Shown: positions 24,919 through 33,567 of the stretch, in pieces | How positions within the stretch are numbered: the first letter of the stretch is position 1 | Layout: every line of letters starts with the position of its first letter | NCBI GenBank assembly: GCA_949289155.1 | Contig: CASEMX010000014.1 | Span: forward strand, 1-64,000 | DNA: 64,000 bases | Origin: an uncultured Parabacteroides sp. | Lineage (GTDB): Bacteria; Bacteroidota; Bacteroidia; Bacteroidales; Tannerellaceae | Direction: 5' to 3' | Notes under the pieces: generated by a model | Told to the model about the DNA's origin: nothing | Databases searched by the model: none | The model's input: the letters and a program-made list of their open reading frames with translations, nothing else | Position numbers and translations under genes: made by a program

Positions 24919-27054
24919 ATGGCTACGCTGGAAAAAATTAGAAGCAAAGCAGGATTGCTGGTTCTCGTGGTAGGAGTGGCGTTGTTCGCTTTTATCATTG
25001 GAGACTTTTTGAACTCTGGTTCAACCTATTTCAGACAATCTCAAGAGCAGATTGCTGATATAAATGGAGAAGTTGTTAATATTCACGATTATCAAGCTCG
25101 CATTGATGAGATGACGGAAATCTATAAGATGCAGACCGGACAGACAAGTCTTCCGGATGAATCGATGGCACAAATCCGTCAGAATGTATTCGATACAATG
25201 GTAAGAGACGTTGTATTGGGCGAAGCTACGGAAGAATTGGGCATGGAAGTGAGTCCTGAAGAATTGTTCGATATGGTACAGGGCGAGAATATTTCTCCGT
25301 TGATTCAGCAGATGCCGATGTTTGCAAATCCGCAAACCGGAGCATTTGACCGTAACACATTATTAAACTTCTTAAAGGCAATCGATAATGACAATATCGC
25401 AAGTATGCCGATAGAACAACAAGACCAACTGATTAAAGCGCGTAACTTCTGGTTGTTCTGGGAGAAGAATATCAAACGCCAGCGTCTGGAACAGAAATAT
25501 ACTACTTTATTGACGAAGGCTATCTCTGCAAATAAGTTGGATGCAAAAGAATCTTTCGATGAGAATGCCAAGAGTGCAGATATCGTATATGCTATGCAAT
25601 CGTATTCATCGATTCCGGATTCAACCATTCAGGTAAGCAATAGTGAAATCGAGAAGTTATATAATCAGCGTAAAGAGCTTTTCAAGCAAAAAGAGACAAA
25701 AGTCGTAAAATATGTCTCTGTCGATATCCGCCCAAGCCAAGAAGATTATGACAATGCGCAGAAGGATATTGAATCGTTGAAGGAAGAATTTTCGACAAAA
25801 GAGAATGTGGCTGATATTGTAAATGAAAATTCTGAAATTCCTTATGTGAATGCTTTCTTTACGGAAAAGTCTTTTGACCCAGAATTGAAGCAGTTTGCAA
25901 CTACAGCTGCGGTAGGAGATGTTTACGGACCGGTATTCGAAAGCGACCGATATAGAATGTTCAAGTTGGTAGATAAGACAACTGCTCCGGATTCTGTAAA
26001 AGTGAGCCATATTATGTTGGTACGCAATACTGAAGCTGAGACGGCTGCATTGGCAGATAGTTTGATGGGCGTTCTGAAAAATGGTGGCGATTTCGCAGCT
26101 TTGGCAGCTGAATATTCAGTCGATCAAGCTAAAGAAAGAGGCGGTGAGCTGGGTTGGTTCACGGAAGTTACGGCTTTAAGAGGAGTAAACGAAGATTTCA
26201 AAAACGCAATCTTCTCGGCTCCTGTAAACGAGGTTAAGGTGGTTAAATCGTCGTATGGAACACATTTGGTAAAGGTTACTGAGAAAACATCGAATGTTAC
26301 AAAATATAAAGTAGCTGATATCGATATGGTTGTTTCTCCGAGTTCGAAGACTTATAGCAATCTTTACAATGATTTAAACCAGTTCCTTTCAGCAAATCGT
26401 GACATTGCGAAATTGGATACTGCGGCAAAGAATGCAGGGTATAATATTGTTTCTAATGTTTCATTGACTCCGGACAATCAGATGATTGGAACAATCAAAG
26501 GCTCTCGTCCGGTGATTCGTTGGGCATTCCAGAATGATAACGGAGATGTATCGGATATCTTCGAATGTGATGATAAATTTGTCATCGCTGCGGTTGAAAA
26601 ATCATATCCTGCCGGTTATGCTCCGGTTGAACAGGTGGCTGCAGGGCTGAAAGCAGAGTTGTTGGCACAGAAGAAGGGCGAGAAAATTGCCAGTGATTTG
26701 GCAGCTAAGAATCTGACTTCGGTTGAAGCTTACGCTGAAGCGATGGGTTCGTCGGTTGACAGTGTGAAATTCGTTTCTTTCGGTACGCGCCGTATCTCCG
26801 GTATTGGATTAGAGCCGAACTTAAATGCTGCTGTTTCGTTGGCTCCGGTTAATCAGGTAAGCGCTCCGGTTAAAGGAAACAATGGCGTGTATGTATTTAA
26901 GGTATATGCTGAGAATAAGAATAATCAGGAGTATAACGAGGCGAATGTTATCCGTTCATTGGATGCGAACAATGCCTACCGTATTTCTTATCAGGCGATT
27001 TCTTCTCTGATTAATAAGGCAGATGTTGAAGATAACCGCATTCGTTTCTATTAA
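24919..27054 (+). CDS. PpiD/SurA-like periplasmic peptidyl-prolyl isomerase
   Basis: A 711-residue foldase. A membrane anchor at about 12-32 is followed by a SurA-N-like chaperone region and a parvulin domain at about 350-450 (VSHIMLVRN, GGDFAALAAEYSVD, GGELGWF). A second, degenerate parvulin-like domain may follow. It helps outer-membrane proteins fold and fits the upstream envelope genes. A strong terminator follows. Confidence 0.9.
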   Translation: MATLEKIRSKAGLLVLVVGVALFAFIIGDFLNSGSTYFRQSQEQIADINGEVVNIHDYQARIDEMTEIYKMQTGQTSLPDESMAQIRQNVFDTMVRDVVLGEATEELGMEVSPEELFDMVQGENISPLIQQMPMFANPQTGAFDRNTLLNFLKAIDNDNIASMPIEQQDQLIKARNFWLFWEKNIKRQRLEQKYTTLLTKAISANKLDAKESFDENAKSADIVYAMQSYSSIPDSTIQVSNSEIEKLYNQRKELFKQKETKVVKYVSVDIRPSQEDYDNAQKDIESLKEEFSTKENVADIVNENSEIPYVNAFFTEKSFDPELKQFATTAAVGDVYGPVFESDRYRMFKLVDKTTAPDSVKVSHIMLVRNTEAETAALADSLMGVLKNGGDFAALAAEYSVDQAKERGGELGWFTEVTALRGVNEDFKNAIFSAPVNEVKVVKSSYGTHLVKVTEKTSNVTKYKVADIDMVVSPSSKTYSNLYNDLNQFLSANRDIAKLDTAAKNAGYNIVSNVSLTPDNQMIGTIKGSRPVIRWAFQNDNGDVSDIFECDDKFVIAAVEKSYPAGYAPVEQVAAGLKAELLAQKKGEKIASDLAAKNLTSVEAYAEAMGSSVDSVKFVSFGTRRISGIGLEPNLNAAVSLAPVNQVSAPVKGNNGVYVFKVYAENKNNQEYNEANVIRSLDANNAYRISYQAISSLINKADVEDNRIRFY

Positions 27055-27076
27055 AAAGCGTTCTATGTGATAAATG

Positions 27077-27113
27077 AAAAAGGCTTTTCGCCGGAAGGTG
27101 AAAAGCCTTTTTT
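27077..27113. terminator. Bidirectional terminator after the PpiD-like gene
   Basis: AAAAGGCTTTTC pairs with GAAAAGCCTTTT, with runs of A before and T after, so it can serve both convergent genes. Confidence 0.85.
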
Positions 27114-27142
27114 GTTTGCTTTTATTATTGCGATTTATTCTC

Positions 27143-27895
27143 TCATTCGTCTTTTAAGAATCCCTGTTCTTTCAGCACCTGCAGCAGGACTTCCGAGAAG
27201 TGTTCATTGTTCGCTTTCGGATAACGCAAATCGGTAAATACCTGCGCCAGCGTTTCTTTGTGATTGATGCGGACGAATTCCTTATTTACCGCCAATTCCT
27301 CTTTCTCTTTATAGAAACGGTCGATGGATTCCGGCGTATAATCGTGGTAACTCTCCTCATGCAGGATAGCAGCCAATGGCAAGCGTTCGGATTGTGCCGG
27401 TAGCGGTTCTTCCGGATAACCCAGCGTAATCGTGATAATCGGGACAACCAATCTCGGCAACGAAAGAATCTTGATGATTTCACCGGCATTATAAGCCGTC
27501 GTGCCCAAATAGCATAATCCTAATCCCTTCTCTTCCGCAGCTTCGGCAAAGGCTTCGGCAAACAACATCGCATCGATAGTCGCCGCCATGAACATCTGCA
27601 GGTTGTCGAATCCGGCTTCCGCCTTCCGTTGTTCTGCCCATTTTACAAAGCGATTGGCATCTGCGCAGAAAGTCAGGACGACTGGGGCGGCTGTTACCAT
27701 CGGCTGGTTGAAATGGGCAGGAGCCAACCGCTCTTTTCCGCGCTGGTCGCGCGTTACGACGACACTATATAATTGCATATTCCCCGTATTGGAGGCTTTA
27801 GACGCTACTTCCAGCAATTCATTCAACAATTCGTCCGGAATCGGCTGTTGCGTATATTTGCGGATTGTCCGCCGTTTTTTCATACATTCAATCAT
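27143..27895 (-). CDS. NADPH-dependent nitroreductase family protein
   Basis: A 250-residue flavoenzyme of the NfsA/FRP-type nitroreductase family. The N-terminus (KKRRTIRKYTQQPIPDELL) has the FMN-binding arginines, GNMQLYSVVVTRD follows, and LGLCYLGT near 125 and TLGYPEE near 160 close the FMN site. It would reduce nitro compounds or quinones in the cytoplasm. It is divergent from a quinol monooxygenase gene with a possible shared operator between them. Confidence 0.9.
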   Translation of the reverse strand: MIECMKKRRTIRKYTQQPIPDELLNELLEVASKASNTGNMQLYSVVVTRDQRGKERLAPAHFNQPMVTAAPVVLTFCADANRFVKWAEQRKAEAGFDNLQMFMAATIDAMLFAEAFAEAAEEKGLGLCYLGTTAYNAGEIIKILSLPRLVVPIITITLGYPEEPLPAQSERLPLAAILHEESYHDYTPESIDRFYKEKEELAVNKEFVRINHKETLAQVFTDLRYPKANNEHFSEVLLQVLKEQGFLKDE

Positions 27896-27953
27896 AATGT
27901 TTTTCTTTTTATTTTATTTGTGAGATAAATTTCATTCTTCTTGCAAAAATAGG

Positions 27954-27961
27954 GCATATCT
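27954..27961 (-). promoter_or_regulatory. -7 promoter box of the nitroreductase gene
   Basis: TATTTTTG on the minus strand, 58 bp before the ATG. Confidence 0.6.
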
Positions 27962-27980
27962 CTAAAAATCTCCCTTGTTT

Positions 27981-28028
27981 CCGAAAAAATGTCGGTTATT
28001 TTCCCGGAAACGTCGGTTATTTTCTCGG
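27981..28028. promoter_or_regulatory. Paired 21-bp direct repeat between divergent redox genes
   Basis: GTCGGTTATTTTCCCGG (27991) and GTCGGTTATTTTCTCGG (28012) are exactly 21 bp apart. Together with a preceding CCGA the first copy forms a CCGA-N7-TCGG dyad. The pair sits between the nitroreductase and monooxygenase promoter boxes, so it may bind a regulator in two phased copies. Confidence 0.55.
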
Positions 28029-28043
28029 TATTCTTTTTTTTGC

Positions 28044-28051
28044 TATTTTTG
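28044..28051 (+). promoter_or_regulatory. -7 promoter box of the monooxygenase gene
   Basis: TATTTTTG, 55 bp before the ATG at 28107. Confidence 0.6.
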
Positions 28052-28106
28052 AATCGGGATTCATTAGGGAATCCTCTTTTGTTTAACAGAAATAAAAATT
28101 GGAATT

Positions 28107-28382
28107 ATGATTAGATTGAATGTATTTATTCAGGTAAGCGAGGCGAATCGCGCTCAAGTATTGGAAGCTGCCAAAGAGTTAGTGGCTCAGTCATTGAATG
28201 ATAACGGCTGCGTAGCCTATGATATCTTTGAAAGCGCGACGCGCAAAGATGTTTTGATGATTTGCGAAACGTGGAAAGACCAAGCTTGCTTGGATGTTCA
28301 TCAGGCAGCTCCGCATTTCACGACGTTGGTTCCGAAGATTCAGGAATTGGCGGAAATGAAGATTGAACAGTTCGAGTTTTAA
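28107..28382 (+). CDS. Putative quinol monooxygenase (ABM domain)
   Basis: A 91-residue single-domain protein of the antibiotic-biosynthesis monooxygenase fold (YgiN-like), with the marks ELVAQSLNDNGCVAYDIFES and HQAAPHFTTLVPKIQEL. It probably works as a dimer on quinols or related compounds. The divergent nitroreductase suggests a shared role in quinone or electrophile stress. Repeat array E begins 3 bp after its stop. Confidence 0.87.
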   Translation: MIRLNVFIQVSEANRAQVLEAAKELVAQSLNDNGCVAYDIFESATRKDVLMICETWKDQACLDVHQAAPHFTTLVPKIQELAEMKIEQFEF

Positions 28383-28385
28383 TGA

Positions 28386-28617
28386 AGAAAACGTTCCTCC
28401 CGTCGGGAGCGGCATTTTGAAGGCTTACGAAACGTTCCTCCCGTCGGGAGCGGCATTTTGAAGGCTTACGAAACGTTCCTCCCGTCGGGAGCAGCATTTT
28501 GAAGGCTTACGAAACGTTCCTCCCGTCGGGAGCAGCATTTTGAAGGTCTACGAAACGTTCCTCCCGTCGGGAGCGGCATTTTGAAGGCTTACAAAACGTT
28601 CCTCCCGTCGGGAGCAG
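28386..28617. repeat. Tandem array E, six 41-bp units related to array A
   Basis: Complete units start at 28423, 28464, 28505 and 28546; the first and last copies are partial. The palindrome is CTCCCGTCGGGAG. The consensus shares CGAAACGTTCCT and TTTTGAAG with array A, 28 kb away. It fills the space between the convergent stop codons of the monooxygenase and yihY-like genes. Confidence 0.95.
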
Positions 28618-28635
28618 CTCAGCGTAGGGCTGCCA

Positions 28636-29997
28636 TTAAAGGTCTTTCAGCAGGATGTTTTCGTTGTTGCGCACCAGCTCTTCTCGCGTTTTGAGGAGGG
28701 TTTTCCATTCTTTATTGAACAATCCAGTCGTATCGATTTTGAAGTTCTCCGAGCCGTATTGGTCTATTTTTTCAAACAACAGACTGACGCTTATCTGGTT
28801 GATATCCATCGCCGGCTGATAATGGATAATCCGTTCGTCGTTCCCTATCATGACCTCCGTGATGATGTTCATCTCGGTCAGCATATACAGGATTTGCGTC
28901 GTGATACGGATGGGTATCCGGTAGGAATCGGACAGCTCGTCGGCGGTATAGGGCTTCTCCCCATTCGCGAACCGTTTGATAATCAGAGAAGCAATAAGCA
29001 ACGTCAGGAAATCTTTGTAACGCCGGCTGATGTTCTTGCTGTCCCGTTCGAAACTGAACTTCTTTACGTTTTGGGAAGCATAAGAAAGCTCTGCACCAAA
29101 CAGGCATATCAGCCAAGATAACTGCAGCCAGAGCAATAATAAGGGTAACGCCGCGAAACTTCCGTAAATGGCATTGTACTTGCTGACCCAAATCTGACCG
29201 CTGATATAGACCAATTGGAAGAATTGGAAAGCGCATCCGGCAATGATGCCGGCTATCAGTCCGTTAATCACCTTTACTTTCGTATTCGGCAAAGCGATAT
29301 ACAGCCCCGCAAATGCCAGCGAAGTGAAGACGTAAGGCGTGATATGCAGCAGCAATTCGACGACCGGCGTCAGAAATACGTAATGTTGCAGGAAGGAATT
29401 TTGAAGTGTCGAGATAAAGATAGACATACCGCTTGATGAAACCATCAATACCGGAAGGATGACAAACAGCGCCAGATAATCAGAGATTTTACGGAACCAA
29501 GGCCGCGACTTGTTGATTTGCCAAATATCGTTGAATGTATCTTCGATAGAGGAAATCAAACTGACTACCGTATATAACAAGAGAATCAAACCGATACCGA
29601 TGATGATTCCGCCCTGCGCCTGCGCCAGATAACTCTCGACAAACTCGAACGCCTTGTCCAATTCCATCTGATGGCCCGGAAAAAAGTCCATCAACTCCTC
29701 CCGTACCGTATTTTGGAAGCCGAACCCCTTAGCCACTCCGAAAAGTACGGCCAGCAGCGGGACGATAGCCAATAACGTATTATAGGTTAATGCCGAAGCC
29801 CGCGTTTGCAGGTTCTCACTCTGGAATCCGCGGATGGCAAGGATAATCGTCTTGATGGCATTGATATAGATTTCCTTTAGACCGCTCACTTCGTTCTCGG
29901 TAATACGCCAGATATCGTAGGTAATGAAGTGAATTGCCCAATTCAGGAAGGCTTTCAGCCGCTCGATGCGCGATTTATCTTTCTTTTCGTCTGTCAT
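28636..29997 (-). CDS. YihY/BrkB family inner-membrane protein
   Basis: A 453-residue protein with about six membrane segments between 70 and 310 (for example ALTYNTLLAIVPLLAVLFGVA, LLWLQLSWLICLFGAELSYA), the YihY/UPF0761 fold. The cytoplasmic C-terminal 130 residues include a winged-helix-like stretch (YTADELSDSYRIPIRITTQI). Old links to RNase BN are now considered wrong; function is unknown. The start at 29997 is fixed by the promoter box only 5 bp upstream; the longer frame to 30069 crosses that box. The mRNA is then nearly leaderless. Confidence 0.87.
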   Translation of the reverse strand: MTDEKKDKSRIERLKAFLNWAIHFITYDIWRITENEVSGLKEIYINAIKTIILAIRGFQSENLQTRASALTYNTLLAIVPLLAVLFGVAKGFGFQNTVREELMDFFPGHQMELDKAFEFVESYLAQAQGGIIIGIGLILLLYTVVSLISSIEDTFNDIWQINKSRPWFRKISDYLALFVILPVLMVSSSGMSIFISTLQNSFLQHYVFLTPVVELLLHITPYVFTSLAFAGLYIALPNTKVKVINGLIAGIIAGCAFQFFQLVYISGQIWVSKYNAIYGSFAALPLLLLWLQLSWLICLFGAELSYASQNVKKFSFERDSKNISRRYKDFLTLLIASLIIKRFANGEKPYTADELSDSYRIPIRITTQILYMLTEMNIITEVMIGNDERIIHYQPAMDINQISVSLLFEKIDQYGSENFKIDTTGLFNKEWKTLLKTREELVRNNENILLKDL

Positions 29998-30002
29998 GTG
30001 GG

Positions 30003-30010
30003 CAAAGATA
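30003..30010 (-). promoter_or_regulatory. -7 box immediately upstream of the yihY-like start (leaderless)
   Basis: TATCTTTG on the minus strand ends 5 bases before the ATG at 29997. Confidence 0.65.
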
Positions 30011-30132
30011 GTAAAATCTCTCCGACTACGGAAAAACAAATTGCCTGCAATCTGCCATTTCCGCGCCAATATTTCCGTTTGTCCGCTATGTTAAAAAGCA
30101 AATGAGGAAGAACAATCTATTTGATAATTCCT

Positions 30133-30140
30133 TATATTTG
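30133..30140 (+). promoter_or_regulatory. -7 promoter box of aqpZ
   Basis: TATATTTG, 30 bp before the ATG. Confidence 0.65.
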
Positions 30141-30170
30141 GTGCTGACAATCTTTTAAATCAATAGGCTT

Positions 30171-30857
30171 ATGAAAAAGTACATCGCAGAAATGGTAGGA
30201 ACGATGGTTCTCGTATTGATGGGCTGCGGAAGTGCAGTTTTTGCCGGTAGTGCGGCAGGCGCAGTAAGTGCAGGAGTAGGAACATTGGGCGTAGCGTTGG
30301 CTTTCGGTTTGGCTGTGGTCGCTATGGCCTATACTATTGGAGGAATATCCGGATGTCATATCAATCCGGCGATTACGCTGGGCGTATGGCTCTCCGGACG
30401 CATGAACGGAAAGGATGCCGGCATGTATATGCTGTTTCAAGTTATCGGAGCCATTATTGGTTCGGCTATTCTTTGGACATTGGTGGCTACAGGAACCCAT
30501 GGCGGTCCGACGGAGACCGGCAGTAATTCGTATGGCGACGGGATGATGCTCCAAGCTTTCTTGGCGGAAATGATTTTCACGTTCATCTTTGTCTTGGTTG
30601 TATTGGGTACGACGGATAGCAAAAAGGGCGCAGGAAACTTTGCCGGGCTGGCGATTGGTTTAACATTGGTGATGGTACACATTGTATGCATTCCTATCAC
30701 AGGGACGTCGGTTAATCCCGCACGCAGCATCGGTCCGGCTCTCTTTGAAGGAGGCAAAGCCTTATCGCAATTATGGCTCTTTATCGCAGCTCCGCTTATC
30801 GGTGCGGCATTGAGTGCGTTCGTCTGGAACGCTATTGGCAACGACAAAACGGCATAG
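30171..30857 (+). CDS. aqpZ: Aquaporin Z-like water channel
   Basis: A 228-residue inner-membrane protein with six membrane segments and both NPA boxes (HINPAITLG near 63, SVNPARSIGPAL near 182). The arginine after the second NPA and a His in the fifth helix (MVHIVCIPITG) are the selectivity-filter residues of water-specific aquaporins. It allows rapid water movement under osmotic shift. Single gene with its own promoter. Confidence 0.93.
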   Translation: MKKYIAEMVGTMVLVLMGCGSAVFAGSAAGAVSAGVGTLGVALAFGLAVVAMAYTIGGISGCHINPAITLGVWLSGRMNGKDAGMYMLFQVIGAIIGSAILWTLVATGTHGGPTETGSNSYGDGMMLQAFLAEMIFTFIFVLVVLGTTDSKKGAGNFAGLAIGLTLVMVHIVCIPITGTSVNPARSIGPALFEGGKALSQLWLFIAAPLIGAALSAFVWNAIGNDKTA

Positions 30858-30877
30858 TCCGATTTCTTCCCCTAAAA

Positions 30878-30934
30878 TAAGAACGAGCTTCACTCTTTCC
30901 TTTTGTTTAGAGGATAGCCGAAGCCCGTTCTTAT
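30878..30934. terminator. Hairpin between convergent aqpZ and TRIC-like genes
   Basis: TAAGAACGAGCTTC (30878-30891) is inverted at 30920-30934 (GAAGCCCGTTCTTA) with one mismatch. It is probably a bidirectional terminator. Confidence 0.65.
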
Positions 30935-30946
30935 AAGGATGTCAAT

Positions 30947-31558
30947 TTATTCTTCTCCTTTCAATGCCGGCAGACTGATATGATATTTCACTGCGATAAC
31001 GCGGGCAAGAAATACAGAGACTGCAGCGATGAACTGGGTCAAAGCTAATGGTAAGCCGGCATAATCGCAAGCATAATAGACAAACCCGCCGAATACGCAA
31101 GCCAATGCGTAAATATCTTTGCGGAAAATAAGCGGCTCTTCGTTAATCAGAATATCGCGCATCATTCCCCCGAATGCGCCGGTGATTGTTCCCATCACAA
31201 TAGCCACCCAATAAGGAAAACCGAAGTCAAGTGCCTTGGCCATTCCCACGATTGCGAACAATCCCAAGCCGATAGCATCGAAAATAAAGAATGTATTATT
31301 CAAGCGAATCACATACTTTCGGAAGATAAGGACGAAAAGCAATGCCAACCCGGATATAATCATATAAGAAGCCTGTTGCATCCAAAAAGGAGTGGCATTC
31401 AGCAATACGTCTCGGATTGTTCCTCCGCCCACTGCCGTTACGACACCCACTACATAAGCACCAAACCAGTCGAACTTCTTCGCCGATGCCAAACGGATGC
31501 CGCTAATGGCAAAAGCGAACGTACCGACATAATCACATAAGGTAATGAAATCAATCAT
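30947..31558 (-). CDS. TRIC-like channel family protein (YadS/UPF0126)
   Basis: A 203-residue membrane protein with two repeats of three helices, each carrying a glycine-rich motif: VTAVGGGTIRDVLL near 37 and ITGAFGGMMRDILI near 123. These are hallmarks of the UPF0126 family, related to trimeric intracellular cation channels; some bacterial members also move glycine. The start at 31558 is supported by the -7 box at 31576; the longer frame would cross the box. Confidence 0.88.
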   Translation of the reverse strand: MIDFITLCDYVGTFAFAISGIRLASAKKFDWFGAYVVGVVTAVGGGTIRDVLLNATPFWMQQASYMIISGLALLFVLIFRKYVIRLNNTFFIFDAIGLGLFAIVGMAKALDFGFPYWVAIVMGTITGAFGGMMRDILINEEPLIFRKDIYALACVFGGFVYYACDYAGLPLALTQFIAAVSVFLARVIAVKYHISLPALKGEE

Positions 31559-31575
31559 CTGTCTATTTTTGGCGG

Positions 31576-31583
31576 CAAAGGTA
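31576..31583 (-). promoter_or_regulatory. -7 promoter box of the TRIC-like gene
   Basis: TACCTTTG on the minus strand, 18 bp before the ATG at 31558. It lies inside the longer open frame, so that extension is untranslated. Confidence 0.65.
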
Positions 31584-31841
31584 ATATATTTCGAGGATTG
31601 ATTCGCTACCAAATTATTCTGATGTTTGTTATCGCAAATAAAAACTATCCGACATCTTCGTAAAAATATCCCTACTTTTAGGCTAAAGAAGGGACTTTTT
31701 TTCGAATATGTCCCATTGTTCAGCCCAACCGCAGCATAGCCTCCACTTTTTCCCTCGCAATTGCTTTTCCCCTTGAAAAATTCGCAGAAAAGAGGGTGAA
31801 AATGAGTTGATAAGGAGGAAAACGGGTCGCTTACAGAGTCT

Positions 31842-32109
31842 CCAAAACGTGTAAAATGCTATTTCGCGGACGAAATTCTATTTTGCAAGCCGTGCAAAGC
31901 CTGTTTCGCGGATGAAATTCCATTTTGCAAGTTGTGCAAAGTCCGTTTCGCGGACGAAATTCCATTTTGCAAGTCGTGCAAAGTCTGTTTCGCGGGCGAA
32001 ATTCCATTTTGCAAGCCGTGCAAAGCCTGTTTCGTGGACGAAATTCCATTTTGCAAGCCGTGCAAAGCCTGTTTCGCAGACGAAATGCCATTTTGCATGT
32101 TTTTTGAAG
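31842..32109. repeat. Tandem array F, 42-bp units with inverted flanks
   Basis: Units start at 31862, 31904, 31946, 31988, 32030 and 32072 (last partial). Each has two small dyads, TTTCG-N4-CGAAA and TTGCA-N5-TGCAA. The ends are inverted relative to each other: CCAAAACGTGTAAAATG at the left, CATTTTGCATGTTTTTTG at the right. The same element is at 39523-39792. All frames through it are open because 42 is divisible by three; they are not genes. In 31613-31841 I see only a weak plus-strand hairpin followed by T-run at about 31671-31700. Confidence 0.95.
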
Positions 32110-32242
32110 CCCAATTCTCGGGTTATCGGCAGCGACCATTGACTCGCCAGCTTAACCTTTTTTGACGAATGATCGGGCAACAACGGAATTACGAATGCTT
32201 TGCTATACCGCTTCCAAGTCTTTAGTAGGGGAGAAGGGATGG

Positions 32243-33187
32243 TTATTTTATTTTCCTCTTCTTCCAAAGTTGATAGCTGTTGATGATATTTTGCCACAAT
32301 ACATACGAGCCGGGAGCAACTGATGAGAGAGGGTCCAAATAAGTATAAGACATCCAGATAGCTAATACGGTATTTTTCTGTCCTAAAGCTTGACCGGCGC
32401 TGGTTCGGTCGTGGTAATAGGTTCCGATTCGCTTGCCTAAAAGGAATTGGATGGCGCAAGTTATCAATCCAGCCAAAGCAATCCAAATCTCTACCCAAAC
32501 CGAAGCATCGCTCTGAAACAGGGATTTGAAAGTTTGTGCCGTTACAATGGTTAGCGCTATCGCCCAAAGGTAAAATGCCGCGTTATGCAGGTTCAACAGG
32601 AAGAGATGTAATTTCGGAAGGAAACGACGAATCAGCAATGCCGCTATGAAGGGACAGAGCAGCAATGGAAATACTTTGCTTAATATCTTTAGGAAAGCGG
32701 TGAGGAATGACAAATCGGCGTGGGGCTCAACCAGCGGGAAGAGCAAAGGAACGGCAATAGCTGCCAGAATATTCGATAGGAGGGTATAAGTAGTCAATGC
32801 CGAGACGCTTCCGCCCAACTTCCCGGTAATGACTGCCGCCGCCGTAGCCGTTGGACATATCAGGCAAACCATCGCTCCTTCGAATACCTCCTTATAAGTA
32901 CCTGACATGTGTCCGAAAAGTAGGAGACCTACCATCAGCAGACAGGAAATAACTTGAAACAGCAGCAACCATCCGTGCCAGCGGACCGGCATTAAGTCGC
33001 GCGGATTCACTTTACAGAAGGTCAATAATAACTGTAAGAATATAAGTAACGGAGTCAATACGGCAACCAATGAGTTCATGAATGGCTTTGTCGGTTCTAA
33101 AAAGGAAAAATTGGCAAAAGCAAGATAACCTAATGCGCCCGCTAACATGGCCAGCGGAAGCGTCCAATTCTTAATAAAAGTCAGCAT
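32243..33187 (-). CDS. Bile acid:sodium symporter (SBF)-like membrane transporter
   Basis: A 314-residue protein with about nine or ten membrane segments, related to the BASS/ACR3 superfamily. The crossing motifs ICPTATAAAVITGKLGG near 112 and GQKNTVLAIWMSYTYLDP near 268 match the two helix-breaking sites of the family. It probably uses a sodium or proton gradient to take up an organic anion; the substrate is unknown. The start at 33187 is preferred: the longer frame begins at a TTG at 33214 inside a -7-like box (TTACTTTG). Confidence 0.83.
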   Translation of the reverse strand: MLTFIKNWTLPLAMLAGALGYLAFANFSFLEPTKPFMNSLVAVLTPLLIFLQLLLTFCKVNPRDLMPVRWHGWLLLFQVISCLLMVGLLLFGHMSGTYKEVFEGAMVCLICPTATAAAVITGKLGGSVSALTTYTLLSNILAAIAVPLLFPLVEPHADLSFLTAFLKILSKVFPLLLCPFIAALLIRRFLPKLHLFLLNLHNAAFYLWAIALTIVTAQTFKSLFQSDASVWVEIWIALAGLITCAIQFLLGKRIGTYYHDRTSAGQALGQKNTVLAIWMSYTYLDPLSSVAPGSYVLWQNIINSYQLWKKRKIK

Positions 33188-33260
33188 CTCTATCTTCTTT
33201 AAAAACGGGTGCAAAGTAAGTCATTATTTCTGAAAAGAGAGGGGAGAATAATCGAAAAAC

Positions 33261-33292
33261 AAAGGCTGCGAGATTCACATCCAGCAGCCTTT
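33261..33292 (-). terminator. Terminator of the candidate small RNA
   Basis: On the minus strand AAAGGCTGC pairs with GCAGCCTTT across a 14-base loop, followed by GTTTTT. Confidence 0.7.
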
Positions 33293-33436
33293 TACACTAA
33301 CCCTTAACTTTAACCAATGAAAAACAATAATCTATTTCGTTTTGATAAGAGGTTATCGAATAATCGATAACTCTTTGCTTTGATAATCTCTGCGTTTTGG
33401 GCAGAATTTGTTGTTTAGACTATGCCTATAACATAG
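33261..33436 (-). ncRNA. Candidate small RNA, about 175 nt
   Basis: A minus-strand transcription unit without coding frame: an exact promoter box (33442-33449), then about 175 nt, then a terminator-type hairpin (33261-33292). A strong internal hairpin is visible at about 33351-33377 (GTTATCGA/TCGATAAC), plus a short one at the 5' end (CTATG/CATAG). The promoter of the transporter gene lies beyond the terminator, so this is a separate unit. It could belong to a known Bacteroidales RNA class such as Bacteroidales-1 or 6S; I could not verify this. The rest of the 33188-33567 gap holds promoters only. Confidence 0.5.
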
Positions 33437-33441
33437 CGTTA

Positions 33442-33449
33442 CAAATATA
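33442..33449 (-). promoter_or_regulatory. -7 promoter box of the candidate small RNA
   Basis: TATATTTG on the minus strand. No start codon with a usable frame follows. Confidence 0.55.
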
Positions 33450-33536
33450 ATACGCTTTTTGCACATAGCGCACGTTTCCTCCTATATTTTTCTCACTTTA
33501 ACTTTTTTTAATCAACTATACTTCCTATGAATTATG

Positions 33537-33544
33537 TACTTTTG
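33537..33544 (+). promoter_or_regulatory. -7 promoter box of rmuC
   Basis: TACTTTTG, 23 bp before the ATG at 33568. Confidence 0.65.
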
Positions 33545-33567
33545 GCGGCAAATAAAGAGATAGATAT

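Noticed and set aside
31831..32165. Five overlapping frames with repeats such as CKMEFRPRNRL
   Set aside because: Product of array F; open in frames of both strands, no start signals, no recognisable family.
33261..33292. Attenuator of the SBF-type transporter gene
   Set aside because: A separate promoter-like box lies between this hairpin and the gene, so an independent small RNA is the simpler reading, though not proven.
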